The notes beneath the pieces are model-generated. The model did no database searches. It was not told where the DNA came from and worked only from the letters and a program-made list of their open reading frames with translations. A DNA stretch of 64,000 bases from Streptomyces cyaneus. Its GTDB lineage: Bacteria; Actinomycetota; Actinomycetes; Streptomycetales; Streptomycetaceae. Positions within the stretch are counted from its first letter, which is position 1, and every line of letters begins with the position of its first letter. The translations under genes and the position numbers were made by a program. The stretch spans positions 124,001 through 188,000 of the forward strand of contig NZ_ML138678.1 in NCBI RefSeq assembly GCF_004028635.1. Direction: 5' to 3'. This document shows positions 13,036 through 23,181 of this stretch, piece after piece.

Positions 13036-13070
13036 GCACTCCAGGGGTTCGACCCAGTTCGCAGAAACGT

Positions 13071-13116
13071 GCCGCCGGGGTGGCCGGAACTTTAGGGTTC
13101 CGGCCACCCCGGCGGC
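13071..13116. terminator. 20-bp perfect hairpin after bldD
   Basis: 13071-13090 pairs without mismatch with 13097-13116 around a six-base loop (TTTAGG). It lies 35 bases after the bldD stop. No T-run, but the stem is very strong. It probably ends bldD transcription. Confidence 0.8.
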
Positions 13117-13153
13117 GTTCTGAGGGCCTCGTGGGGCGTAGTCGTACCGGAAT

Positions 13154-13193
13154 GCCGGAGGGCCCGCAGCGCCACCGCTGCGGGCCCTCCGGC
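13154..13193. terminator. 17-bp perfect hairpin after nusB
   Basis: 13154-13170 pairs perfectly with 13177-13193, loop GCCACC. On the plus strand it is followed by GATTTTC, so it can also back up bldD termination. On the minus strand it lies 12 bases after the nusB stop and probably ends the efp-nusB message. Confidence 0.8.
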
Positions 13194-13205
13194 GATTTTC
13201 CCTGC

Positions 13206-13640
13206 TTACGCCTCATCCCGGCGCAGCGAGGGCTTCAGGTCCTTGAGCCGGCCGAGCAGCCCGTTGACGAACGAGGGCGACTCGTCCGTGGAGAACTCCT
13301 TCGCCAGCTGCACCATCTCGTCGAGGACGACCGCGTCCGGGGTCTCGTCGACCCAGATCAGCTCGTACGCGCCGAGGCGCAGGATGTTGCGGTCCACGAC
13401 CGGCATCCGGTCGAGCGTCCAGCCGACCGAGTACTGCGCGATCAGCTCGTCGATGCGCTGCGCGTGCTGCGCGTAGCCCTCGATCAGCTGCATCGTGTAC
13501 TCGCTCACCGGCGGCTGCCGGGTGTCGGCCCGGGAGAGCCGGATCCAGTCCGCGAGGACCGTCAGGACGTCGGCCCCGCGCTGGTCGCCCTCGAAGAGGA
13601 TCTGGAAGGCGCGCTTGCGGGCCGTGTTGCGGGCAGCCAC
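13206..13640 (-). CDS. nusB: Transcription antitermination factor NusB
   Basis: 144 residues, family length. It begins with the basic RNA-binding segment MAARNTARKRAFQILFEGD, and ends with the typical LAKEFSTDESPSFVNGLLGRL segment. All-helical NusB pairs with NusE (S10) and binds boxA RNA in rRNA antitermination. It starts two bases after the efp stop, so the two are co-transcribed; the efp-nusB order is conserved widely. Confidence 0.97.
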   Translation of the reverse strand: MAARNTARKRAFQILFEGDQRGADVLTVLADWIRLSRADTRQPPVSEYTMQLIEGYAQHAQRIDELIAQYSVGWTLDRMPVVDRNILRLGAYELIWVDETPDAVVLDEMVQLAKEFSTDESPSFVNGLLGRLKDLKPSLRRDEA

Positions 13641-13642
13641 GG

Positions 13643-14209
13643 TTAGCTGTTCACCCGGCCGAGGTAGTCGCTGGTGCGGGTGTCGACCTTGATCTTCTCA
13701 CCGGTGGTGATGAAGAGCGGGACGTTGATCTGGTGACCGGTCTCCAGGGTGGCGGGCTTGGTGCCGCCGGTGGAGCGGTCGCCCTGGACGCCCGGCTCGG
13801 TCTCCTGGATGACGAGCTCGACGGCGGCCGGCAGCTCGACGAAGAGCACCTCGCCCTCATGCTGCGCGACGGTGGCGGTGAAGCCCTCGATCAGGAAGTT
13901 GGCGGCGTCACCGACGGCCTTGCGGTCGACCATGAGCTGGTCGTAGGTCTCCATGTCCATGAAGACGAAGTACTCGCCGTCCATGTACGAGAACTGCATG
14001 TCGCGCTTGTCGACGGTGGCCGTCTCGACCTTCACGCCGGCGTTGAAGGTCTTGTCGACGACCTTCCCGGAGAGCACGTTCTTGAGCTTGGTGCGCACGA
14101 AGGCCGGGCCCTTGCCGGGCTTGACGTGCTGGAACTCGACGACGGACCAGAGCTGGCCGCCTTCGAGCTTGAGCACCATGCCGTTCTTGAGGTCGTTCGT
14201 GGAAGCCAC
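13643..14209 (-). CDS. efp: Elongation factor P
   Basis: 188 residues, with three beta-barrel domains. The domain I tip reads [12 protein letters not shown], so the functional lysine is K33, set in the palindromic P-G-K-G-P loop. Actinobacterial EF-P of this type is reported to work with an unmodified lysine, and no EpmA or rhamnosylation gene is nearby. The C-terminal signature is [20 protein letters not shown] rescues ribosomes stalled at consecutive prolines. It is followed by nusB and preceded by an M24 peptidase-like gene. Confidence 0.98.
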   Translation of the reverse strand: MASTNDLKNGMVLKLEGGQLWSVVEFQHVKPGKGPAFVRTKLKNVLSGKVVDKTFNAGVKVETATVDKRDMQFSYMDGEYFVFMDMETYDQLMVDRKAVGDAANFLIEGFTATVAQHEGEVLFVELPAAVELVIQETEPGVQGDRSTGGTKPATLETGHQINVPLFITTGEKIKVDTRTSDYLGRVNS

Positions 14210-14260
14210 GGTTGCGGAATCTCCTGGACTGACGTGGACGACCCCGGCGCACGCTCCTGT

Positions 14261-15367
14261 CTAAAGGGCGAGCAGCTCCTTGGTCGTGATGGTGAGTAGC
14301 TCGGGTCCGCCGTCCGCCTCGGGGCGGACGACGAGCGTGTCATCGATCCGGACGCCGCCCCGGCCCGGGAGGTGGACCCCCGGTTCGACGGTGACCGGCA
14401 CGCAAGCGTCCAGTTTACCCATGGCCGCGGGAGCCAACTGCGGGTCCTCGTCGATTTCGAGTCCCACACCGTGCCCAGTCAGGGCCGGAAGGCCCTGGGC
14501 GTACCCCGCCGAGTCCAGCACCTGACGTGCCGCGCGGTCAACATCGCGGTACGCGGCGCCGGGTGCCAGCGCCTCCCGTCCGGCGCGCTGGGCGGCGAAG
14601 ACGAGGTCGTACAACTCGATCTGCCAGTCGGCGGGGGACGTACCGATGACGAAGGTACGGCCGATCTCGCACCGGTAGCCGCGGTATGTGGCCCCCAGAC
14701 AGACGGAGAGGAAGTCGCCCTCCTCGACGCGGCGGTCGGTGGGCCGATGGGCTCGTCGGCCGGCGTTCGGGCCGGTGGCGACGGAGGTCCGGAAGGCGGG
14801 GCCGTCGGCACCGTGATCGACCAGGCGCCGTTCGAGTTCCAGGGCGAGGTGGCGTTCGGTGCGGCCGACGAGGATGGATTCGAGCAGTTCCCCGAGCGCC
14901 TGGTCGGCGATCTCCGCGCCGATCCTGAGGCAGGAGATCTCCTCCTCGTCCTTGACCACCCGGAGCTGCTCCACGGCTCCGCCGAGGTCGGCGAGGCGCA
15001 GGCGCGGCACGACCGAGCGGATGGCCCGGTGGCGGGCCACGGTGAGGTGGTGCTCCTCCACCGCGAGGGAGACCCCGCCCTGCGCTGCCGCGAGGTCGGC
15101 CGCGGCGACGGCGGGGTCGCCTCCGGCGCTGGGGAGGGTGTGGATCCGCAGTGCCTCGTCGGGGCGGCCCTCGGTGGGGCGGTCGTCGGGAGGTTCGGCG
15201 CACACGAGCAGGTCTTCGGTCTTGCCGAGGAGCAGCACGGAGCCGTGCGGGGCGGCGCCCGCGAGGTAGCGGACGTTGGCGGGGCGGGAGATCAGCGCGG
15301 TGGCGCTGCCGCTGGCTTGGCAGCGGTCCCTCAGCCGGGATCGGCGGGTGGCGTACACCTCTGACAT
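14261..15367 (-). CDS. M24-family (Xaa-Pro peptidase-like) protein with altered metal ligands
   Basis: 368 residues with an N-terminal creatinase-like domain (RRSRLRDRCQASGSATALI...) and a C-terminal pita-bread domain. The fold markers are present: TDRRVEEGDFLSVCLGATY, GRTFVIG, TGHGVGLEIDEDP, VTVEPGVHLPG and GGVRIDD. The five metal ligands of the family (D, D, H, E, E) read here as Cys (VCLGA), Glu (RCEIGRTF), His (GHGVG), Glu (VEPG) and Asp (RIDD). Three of five differ, so peptidase activity is doubtful. It lies upstream of efp on the same strand, where related genomes carry pepQ/papA. Confidence 0.85.
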   Translation of the reverse strand: MSEVYATRRSRLRDRCQASGSATALISRPANVRYLAGAAPHGSVLLLGKTEDLLVCAEPPDDRPTEGRPDEALRIHTLPSAGGDPAVAAADLAAAQGGVSLAVEEHHLTVARHRAIRSVVPRLRLADLGGAVEQLRVVKDEEEISCLRIGAEIADQALGELLESILVGRTERHLALELERRLVDHGADGPAFRTSVATGPNAGRRAHRPTDRRVEEGDFLSVCLGATYRGYRCEIGRTFVIGTSPADWQIELYDLVFAAQRAGREALAPGAAYRDVDRAARQVLDSAGYAQGLPALTGHGVGLEIDEDPQLAPAAMGKLDACVPVTVEPGVHLPGRGGVRIDDTLVVRPEADGGPELLTITTKELLAL

Positions 15368-15513
15368 GACCCGAGCGTAAGAGCTTCGCGGGGTTGGCGC
15401 CGGTTGAGGGCGTCTGAGTGGGCGGTGCCCGGATTGTGCCGGCCGGGAGGGTGCCGTTCGGGGGACGGGGTGCCATGCGAGGTTGTGTGCCGTCTGCGGG
15501 TGAGTGGGGGCTT

Positions 15514-15544
15514 GTCGCGCAGTTCCCCGCGCCCCTCAGGGCGT
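15514..15544. repeat. Streptomyces-type intergenic repeat (GCGCAGTTCCCCGCGCCCC family)
   Basis: The phrase GTCGCGCAGTTCCCCGCGCC followed by CCTCAGGGCG is one I recognise as recurring between genes in Streptomyces. It contains a small CGCCC-CTCA-GGGCG hairpin (15530-15543). It lies after the end of the P-loop gene (stop at 15558). A related element is at 58857-58920. Confidence 0.55.
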
Positions 15545-15557
15545 CCAGTCACCTTGG

Positions 15558-16502
15558 CTACCAGTTCGGGGGGCTTGCGATGGACCTTGCCAGTACGTCG
15601 TCCAGTACCTGGGCCGTCTGTGGGACGTCGAGCTGGGAGTTGTCGATGATCGGCAGGCCCGAGCCGTACCAGCCCGCCATGCGGCCGTGGATGCGGGCGA
15701 CCTCCTCGTCGGTGAGGCGGCGGTTGCCCGTGCGCTCGGCGTTGCGCTCCAGGACGATCTCCAGGCCCGGAAGCAGGACGACCGGCAACAGTCCCGGGCC
15801 CACGTGGCGCTTCCAGCCGCCCAGGCCGACCACCGGGCGGTCGGGGAAGACCGCGTCGTCGAGGATGCAGGAGATGCCGTTGGCCAGGTAGTTGCGCGCG
15901 GCGAAGCCGCAGGTGCGGCGGGCGAGGCGGTACTGGGCCTCGGAGTTGTCGTTCCACCCGGACTGCGGGTCGGCGAAGCCCGAGCGGACCCATTCGCGTA
16001 CGTCATCGAGGCTGATGTGGGCCGTGGGGACCCTGCGGTGGTCCGCCCAGTATTTGGCGACGCTCGTCTTGCCGGCTCCCGCCGGCCCGATGAGCAGTAC
16101 CGCGAGAGTCGTGGCCGACGGGTCGGGTGCCGCCGTCGCGGGCGGGGTGCTCGGCATGGCGACGGGGCCGCCGGGCGGCAGCGGTACATGGCCCGTGGTG
16201 TCGGGCGTCGGCGGGGCCGGAGCCTGGACGTGCTGGGGCGCGGGCGGGACCGGTCCGGCGGGTGTGAAGCCCGGTGCAGGTGCCGGGGGCGGCGGGGGCA
16301 CGGGGGCCGACCCCTGGTGGGGGGCGGATCCCTGCGGGGCATGGCCCTGGTGCTGGGCGGGTGCCTGGGGCGCGCCCGGGTGGTGCTGCCCCGGGTGTTG
16401 TGCGGCCTGCGACCAGCCGTGCCCCGGCTGGTGGGGCGGCGGCAGCGGAGAACCCACTGCGTGCTGCATCCGGTGCCACTCCATCTCGTCTTCCATGGCC
16501 AT
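15558..16502 (-). CDS. P-loop ATPase/kinase-like protein with Pro/Gln/Gly-rich N-terminus
   Basis: 314 residues from the ATG at 16502. The first ~120 residues are low-complexity, rich in Pro, Gln, His and Gly (HPGQHHPGAPQAPAQHQG). A P-loop domain follows: Walker A LIGPAGAGKTSVAKYW, then AHISLDDVREWVRSGF and ISCILDDAVFPDRP. The pattern resembles zeta-toxin or polynucleotide-kinase-like P-loop kinases, but the substrate is unknown. The start is uncertain: the frame is open to 16607, but that would include the aroB hairpin (16549-16588). The ATG at 16484 has the better RBS-like sequence (GGAAG). It is convergent with nothing; it follows aroB on the same strand. Confidence 0.75.
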   Translation of the reverse strand: MAMEDEMEWHRMQHAVGSPLPPPHQPGHGWSQAAQHPGQHHPGAPQAPAQHQGHAPQGSAPHQGSAPVPPPPPAPAPGFTPAGPVPPAPQHVQAPAPPTPDTTGHVPLPPGGPVAMPSTPPATAAPDPSATTLAVLLIGPAGAGKTSVAKYWADHRRVPTAHISLDDVREWVRSGFADPQSGWNDNSEAQYRLARRTCGFAARNYLANGISCILDDAVFPDRPVVGLGGWKRHVGPGLLPVVLLPGLEIVLERNAERTGNRRLTDEEVARIHGRMAGWYGSGLPIIDNSQLDVPQTAQVLDDVLARSIASPPNW

Positions 16503-16548
16503 TGGCGCTGGCAGCAGGGCACGAACCCCGCTTCCGCTACCGAACGGT

Positions 16549-16588
16549 ACCGCCCCCGGCCGCCGTTTGGTGAACGGCCGGGGGCGGT
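16549..16588 (-). terminator. Hairpin after aroB
   Basis: A 16-bp GC-rich stem (16549-16559 plus 16563-16567, with 16573-16588) with a three-base bulge and a five-base loop. It lies about 75 bases past the aroB stop. It likely ends the aroC-aroK-aroB message, and it argues against a P-loop-gene start upstream of 16502. Confidence 0.6.
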
Positions 16589-16661
16589 CTGAAGTGCCCA
16601 TCGCCACATGCGAATCGGACGGAAAGGTGGTTCGGCGGACTTAAAAGGCGGTTCGGCGGAC

Positions 16662-18261
<1,600 letters not shown>

Positions 18262-18265
<4 letters not shown>

Positions 18266-19446
18266 CGGATGGCGAGGTTGTCGAGGTACGACGTCACGTT
18301 GCGGCGCGTCTCGGCCACGCTGTCACCGCCGAACTTCTCCGCCACCGCGTCCGCGAGCACCAAGGCAACCATGGCCTCGGCGACGATGCCGGCGGCCGGG
18401 ACCGCGGACACGTCGGAGCGCTGGTGGTGCGCCTGCGTGGCCTCGCCAGTGGTGACGTCCACGGTCTGCAGGGCGCGCGGCACGGTCGCGATCGGCTTCA
18501 TCGCGGCACGGACCCGCAGCAGCTCACCGGTGGTGAGGCCGCCCTCGGTGCCGCCGGAACGGCCGGAGACACGGCGGATGCCCTCGGGCGTGTTCACGAT
18601 CTCGTCGTGCGCCTTGGAACCGGGCACCCGCGCCAGCTCGAAGCCGTCACCGATCTCGACACCCTTGATCGCCTGAATGCCCATGAGCGCGCCCGCGAGT
18701 CGGGCGTCCAGCTTGCGGTCCCAGTGCACGTGCGAGCCCAGGCCGACGGGGACGCCGTACGCGAGGATCTCGACCACGCCACCGAGGGTGTCGCCGTCCT
18801 TGTGGGCCTGGTCGATCTCGGCGACCATCGCCTTCGACGCGTCGGCGTCCAGGCAGCGCACGGGGTCGGCGTCCAGCTTCTCGACGTCGGCCGGGGTCGG
18901 GTAGACGCTCTGCGGCGCCTTCGCCGAGGCCAGCTCCACAACGTGGCTGACGATCTCGATGCCGGCCGTCTCCTTGATGTACGACCGGGCGACCGCGCCC
19001 AGCGCCACACGGGCCGCCGTCTCCCGCGCCGAGGCACGCTCCAGGATCGGCCGGGCCTCGTCGAAGCCGTACTTCTGCATGCCCGCGAGGTCGGCGTGGC
19101 CGGGACGCGGGCGGGTCAGCGGCGCGTTGCGGGCGAGGCCCGCGAGGATCTCCGGGTCGATGGGGTCGGCCGCCATGACCTGCTCCCACTTCGGCCACTC
19201 GGTGTTGCCCACCATGATCGCGACCGGGGAACCGAGGGTCAGGCCGTGCCGGACGCCGCCGAGGAAGGTGACCTCGTCGCGCTCGAACTTCATGCGCGCA
19301 CCGCGTCCATAACCGAGCCGGCGCCGGGCCAGGTGGTCCGCCACCATCTCCGTGGTGATCGGCACGCCGGCGGGAAGGCCCTCCAGCGTCGCCACGAGTG
19401 CGGGACCGTGGGACTCCCCCGCGGTCAGCCAGCGCAACCTGCTCAA
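18262..19446 (-). CDS. aroC: Chorismate synthase
   Basis: 394 residues. Signatures present: [20 protein letters not shown] at the N-terminus, [15 protein letters not shown] and the C-terminal [17 protein letters not shown]. It eliminates phosphate from EPSP to form chorismate and needs reduced FMN. First gene of aroC-aroK-aroB. The next gene upstream, a small membrane protein, ends 184 bases away. Confidence 0.98.
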
Positions 19447-19630
19447 CGGTGCTCCTCAGTGCTCGCGCCCTGGTACTGCCCTGCGTACGCGCGTCCTCGC
19501 GTACGTCGACGGCGCGACCAGGTGCGCGGCCCTGGCCCGCCACCTTCGATCCTCCCACGTCCGGGCCCGGAGCCCGGCCGCCGGTCCACCAAGCGGACGG
19601 CGGATGGACGTCGCCGCGCGCCGGAAGGGA

Positions 19631-19972
19631 TCACGCGTGGCCGTTGCCCTGACCCTGTTGTGGCGCGTACGCGCCGAGGAAGTCGGCGCCGCTCGGCGAC
19701 TGCCCCGGTTGTGGCGCAGCCTGCTCAGGAGCGTACGGCCCCAGATAGTCGGCGCCCCGCCCCTGCCCGTGCTGCACCGCCGCCTGGACAGTCTGTCCCC
19801 TGCGTACCGCCCGCCGGCGGTCGATCTTGCGCTTCAGCTTGAAGCCCCAAGACCCGACGACAAGGAGCACGACCAGGACAAGCACCGGGATCTGCACCCA
19901 GTCCGGCATGAACTGCAGGACGATCTCGAATATCTCGCCCTTGCCGGACGCCAGCGAAACACCAGTGGACAC
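19631..19972 (-). CDS. Small membrane protein with a C-terminal tandem motif
   Basis: 113 residues. One transmembrane helix (VQIPVLVLVVLLVVGSWGF, ~residues 26-44) is followed by a strongly basic patch (KLKRKIDRRRAVRRG), which places the tail in the cytoplasm. The tail has two copies of a motif, GADYLGPYAPEQ and GADFLGAYAPQQ, separated by a Pro/Gln spacer. I do not recognise a family. It lies between aroE (51 bases upstream) and aroC on the same strand. The repeated tyrosine motif looks like a short binding module; function unknown. Confidence 0.8.
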   Translation of the reverse strand: MSTGVSLASGKGEIFEIVLQFMPDWVQIPVLVLVVLLVVGSWGFKLKRKIDRRRAVRRGQTVQAAVQHGQGRGADYLGPYAPEQAAPQPGQSPSGADFLGAYAPQQGQGNGHA

Positions 19973-20023
19973 AGCTCGTACTCCCCCTCGGACCGCTCCG
20001 CCCCCTGCGGAACTCAGCGGATC

Positions 20024-20863
20024 CTAGCGGCCCGCGAGCGCGCGCTCCCCCGCTTTTCGCATGGCCTCCAGGGGCGCCGGCACACGGCCCGTCATCTGCT
20101 CCACCTGGAGCACAGCCTGGTGCACCAGCAGGTCGAGACCGCTGACGACGGCTCCGCCGTACATGGACCAGCGAGCCGCGAGGGCGGTCGGCCAGGGGTC
20201 GTAGAGCACGTCGAACAGCGTGGCGGGGCGCTCCGGTACGGCGGCGGCGAGTGCGTCGGTCGTACCGGCCGGGGTGGTCGCGATCACCAGCGGCGCGCGC
20301 AGCGCCCGGTCCGCGTCGGCCCAGTCCGCCGTACGGAGTTCGACGTCGAGCCGCTCGCCCCACTGCCGCATCTCGGCGGCGCGGGCCTCGCTGCGTACAT
20401 ACGCCACGACCTCACCGGTGCAGATGCGCGCGAGCGCGGCCAGCGCGGAGGAGGCGGTGGCGCCGGCGCCGAGGATGGCCGCCGAGTCGACCTGTTCGAT
20501 GCCGCGCTCCCGCAGCGCGGCGACCATGCCGGGGATGTCGGTGTTGTCGCCGACGCGGCGGCCGTCCTCGGTGAAGACGATCGTGTTGACCGCCTCGACC
20601 GAGGCCGCCGTCTCGCTGATCTCGTCGAGCAGCGGGATGACGGCCCGCTTGAGCGGCATGGTCAGCGACAGCCCGGCCCACTCCGACCCGAGTTCCGCGA
20701 GGAAGCCGGGCAGAGCGGCCTCGTCGATCTCGAAGCGGTCGTACGACCAGCCCGTGAGCTTCAGTTCCTCGTAGGCCGCCCGGTGCAGCACCGGGGAGAG
20801 GGAGTGGGCGATGGGCGAACCGAGGACGGCCGCCCGGCGGGCGTCAGTTGCCCCTGCTCTCAT
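20024..20863 (-). CDS. aroE: Shikimate dehydrogenase
   Basis: 279 residues from the ATG at 20863, which has an AAGGAC site eight bases upstream and overlaps the mltG stop by 20 bases. An ATG at 20893 in the same frame is possible but overlaps more. Substrate motif GSPIAHSLSPVLHRAAYEEL near the N-terminus, catalytic-lysine region LSLTMPLKRAVI, then the Rossmann segment SAAILGAGATASSALAAL. It reduces 3-dehydroshikimate with NADPH. Confidence 0.95.
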   Translation of the reverse strand: MRAGATDARRAAVLGSPIAHSLSPVLHRAAYEELKLTGWSYDRFEIDEAALPGFLAELGSEWAGLSLTMPLKRAVIPLLDEISETAASVEAVNTIVFTEDGRRVGDNTDIPGMVAALRERGIEQVDSAAILGAGATASSALAALARICTGEVVAYVRSEARAAEMRQWGERLDVELRTADWADADRALRAPLVIATTPAGTTDALAAAVPERPATLFDVLYDPWPTALAARWSMYGGAVVSGLDLLVHQAVLQVEQMTGRVPAPLEAMRKAGERALAGR

Positions 20864-22553
20864 TGAACTTGTCCTTGAGCCTGAGGAATTCATCGTGGGT
20901 CTTGGCGAATTCGGTCTTGTTCACACCGTCGGTCGCCACGAAGTAGTACCAGCCCTGGTCAGTCGGATTCAGCGTCCCCTTCAGCGCGCCGTCCCCCGGG
21001 TTTCCGATCGGGCCGGGCGGCAGACCCTTGTGGTAGTACGTGTTGTACGGGTCCGGGTTGCTCTTGATCTCCGACTCACTGATGTCGATGTTGCTCTGAC
21101 CCTTCAGGTAATTGAAGGTCGAGTCGAACTGCAGGGCACCGTAGGTCTCGGGGTTCGCGAGGTCGAGACGGTTGTAGACCACCTCCGCCATCTTGCGGTA
21201 GTCGTCGTCGGTCTTGCCCTCGGCCTGGACGAGGCTGGCGACCGTGACGACCTGCAGCGGGTTGTCCAGCTTGAGCGCCTTGGCCTTGGACTCCAGACCC
21301 AGCGCCTCGTACCTGTCCGCGGCCCGGGTCACCATCTCCTTCAGCACGACCTCGGGCTTCATGCCCTTTGCGGCGGGATAGGTGCCCGGGTACAGGAAGC
21401 CTTCCAGCGGGTCCTTGATCTCGCCGTTGTCGTTCGCCCAGCTCGGAAGTCCGAGGCTCTTGTATTTCTCCTCAGCGGCCTTCTCGGTGGTGCCGGACGA
21501 CAATTCGAGCTGCTCGTCGATCGCCTTGTAGACGACCGCATTCCGCTCGCCCGGCCTGACCAGAACGTTGTTCTGACTCTTGGGGTCGAGCATCATCTCG
21601 ACGGCGCTCGCTGCGGACATCTGCTTCTTCAACAGATAGGCGCCCGCCTGGATCTTGTCTCCGTCGGGGTTCTCCGCCTGGGCGGAGACGAATGCGTCGA
21701 CGCTCTTCACGACGCCGGCCGCCTTCAGCTTCTGACCGATCTCGGATCCGAACGCACCCTTGGGAATCTCGACGGTCACCGTCTCACTCGTGCCGTCACC
21801 CGCGAAGTCCGGCGCATCGCCGAAACGATCCTGGTAAAACTGGTACCCGAAATATCCGACTCCGGCCACGCCCCCGGTGAAGATCAGAACGACCACCAGA
21901 CAGGCCATCCCGCTGCGCCGCTTCTTGGGCTTTCCGCCCCGGCCCCGGCGGTCACCGCGTCCACGGCCGCCTCCCGACTCGTCGTCCAAGTCGTCTTCGT
22001 CCTCGTCGCCGCCGCCGGCGAAGAAGGCGTGTTCGCCCTGGTCAGGACCCGGGTCCCAGTCGGTCTGCGGCGGCTCCGGCTCGGCCTGCCGCCGACTCGG
22101 CGGCGCCGGCGGGGGGTACGCGTCGGGTGTGCCGTAGTAGTCCTGCTGCTCACCGCCGTACGCCGCGGCCTGCTGCCCGTACGGGTCCGTCGGGTCGGGG
22201 TACTGGGCGTGGGCGTGTGTGCCGTTGGCCCAGCCGTTGTGGTCGTACGACTGCTGCCCCTGGCCCCCGTACTGCTGCTGTTCGTACTGCTGCGGGTACT
22301 GCCGGCCCTGCTCCGGGTACTGCTGACCCTGCTGCTGGTACTGCTGCGCCTGACCGTATGCGGCCTGCTGGCCGTTGCCCCAGTCGCCGTAGTGCTGCGG
22401 CTGCTGCGGCTGCTCCGGATAGTGCTGCGGCTGGCCGCCGTAGGCAGCCTGCTGGCCCGCATGGGCCTGCTGCCCTTCCCATCCGCCGTCCCCGAACAAC
22501 GGGTCCTCGGGATGCCACGGTTCGGAGCCAGGGCCCCGGCCATACTCAGTCAT
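20844..22553 (-). CDS. mltG: Endolytic murein transglycosylase MltG with a long cytoplasmic tail
   Basis: 569 residues, much longer than E. coli MltG (~340). The first ~200 residues are low-complexity and rich in Gln, Tyr and Gly (YPEQPQQPQHYGDWGNGQQA), then Arg/Lys-rich (GRGRGDRRGRGGKPKKRR). One transmembrane helix follows (MACLVVVLIFTGGVAGVGYF), then a LysM-like region and the YceG domain. Catalytic-site region ASLVQAEGKTDDDYRKMAEV, then FDSTFNYLKG and GLPPGPIGNPG. MltG cuts nascent peptidoglycan strands at the membrane. It lies between ruvX and aroE. Confidence 0.95.
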   Translation of the reverse strand: MTEYGRGPGSEPWHPEDPLFGDGGWEGQQAHAGQQAAYGGQPQHYPEQPQQPQHYGDWGNGQQAAYGQAQQYQQQGQQYPEQGRQYPQQYEQQQYGGQGQQSYDHNGWANGTHAHAQYPDPTDPYGQQAAAYGGEQQDYYGTPDAYPPPAPPSRRQAEPEPPQTDWDPGPDQGEHAFFAGGGDEDEDDLDDESGGGRGRGDRRGRGGKPKKRRSGMACLVVVLIFTGGVAGVGYFGYQFYQDRFGDAPDFAGDGTSETVTVEIPKGAFGSEIGQKLKAAGVVKSVDAFVSAQAENPDGDKIQAGAYLLKKQMSAASAVEMMLDPKSQNNVLVRPGERNAVVYKAIDEQLELSSGTTEKAAEEKYKSLGLPSWANDNGEIKDPLEGFLYPGTYPAAKGMKPEVVLKEMVTRAADRYEALGLESKAKALKLDNPLQVVTVASLVQAEGKTDDDYRKMAEVVYNRLDLANPETYGALQFDSTFNYLKGQSNIDISESEIKSNPDPYNTYYHKGLPPGPIGNPGDGALKGTLNPTDQGWYYFVATDGVNKTEFAKTHDEFLRLKDKFNESRGN

Positions 22554-22677
22554 CGATCCCCTAGAGCCGCGAGGCGGCGGTCACGCGGCTGGTGTAGCTC
22601 CGGCTCCCGTCCCGCCTCTCTTTGTGCCCCGGCTGTTCGAAAACCGGCGCATCGCGCGGAACGTTACCGTATCGCGA

Positions 22678-23181
22678 TCAGATGACCACTTCGACGCCCT
22701 CTCCGGGAGCTTTACCTGACACCCGTTCGGATTCGAGTGCCTGCTGCAAGATGATCACAGCGGCTGCCTGGTCGATCACCGACCGGCCCTTCTTCGACTT
22801 CACGCCCGAGGCGCGCAGTCCCTGACTGGCCGTCACGGTCGTCATGCGCTCGTCCACGAGCCTGACCGGTACTGGCGCGATCATGCGGGCCAGTTCCTGG
22901 GCGAAGCCCCTGACCTTGACCGCGGCCGGGCCCTCGCCTCCCTTGAGGGAGCGAGGGAGACCGACGACGACCTCGATCGGCTCGTACTCCTCGACGAGTT
23001 GCCTGAGGCGGCGGTGGGCTGCCGGGATGTCCCTGCCCGGGACCGTCTCCACCGGGGTGGCGAGGATCCCGTCGGGGTCGCACGAGGCAACCCCGATGCG
23101 GGCGTCCCCGACGTCGATCGCCAGGCGACGGCCGCGGCGCATGCCCCGGCCGTCGCCACTCGCCTGTGTCTCGGCGCTCAC
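22678..23181 (-). CDS. ruvX: Holliday junction resolvase-like nuclease RuvX (YqgF)
   Basis: 167 residues. RNase H-fold markers: [19 protein letters not shown] at ~residues 20-38 with the first catalytic Asp, [17 protein letters not shown], and [13 protein letters not shown]. YqgF proteins act in 16S rRNA 5'-end maturation and possibly in DNA resolution; in mycobacteria RuvX resolves Holliday junctions. It overlaps the alaS stop by four bases. Confidence 0.95.
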   Translation of the reverse strand: MSAETQASGDGRGMRRGRRLAIDVGDARIGVASCDPDGILATPVETVPGRDIPAAHRRLRQLVEEYEPIEVVVGLPRSLKGGEGPAAVKVRGFAQELARMIAPVPVRLVDERMTTVTASQGLRASGVKSKKGRSVIDQAAAVIILQQALESERVSGKAPGEGVEVVI

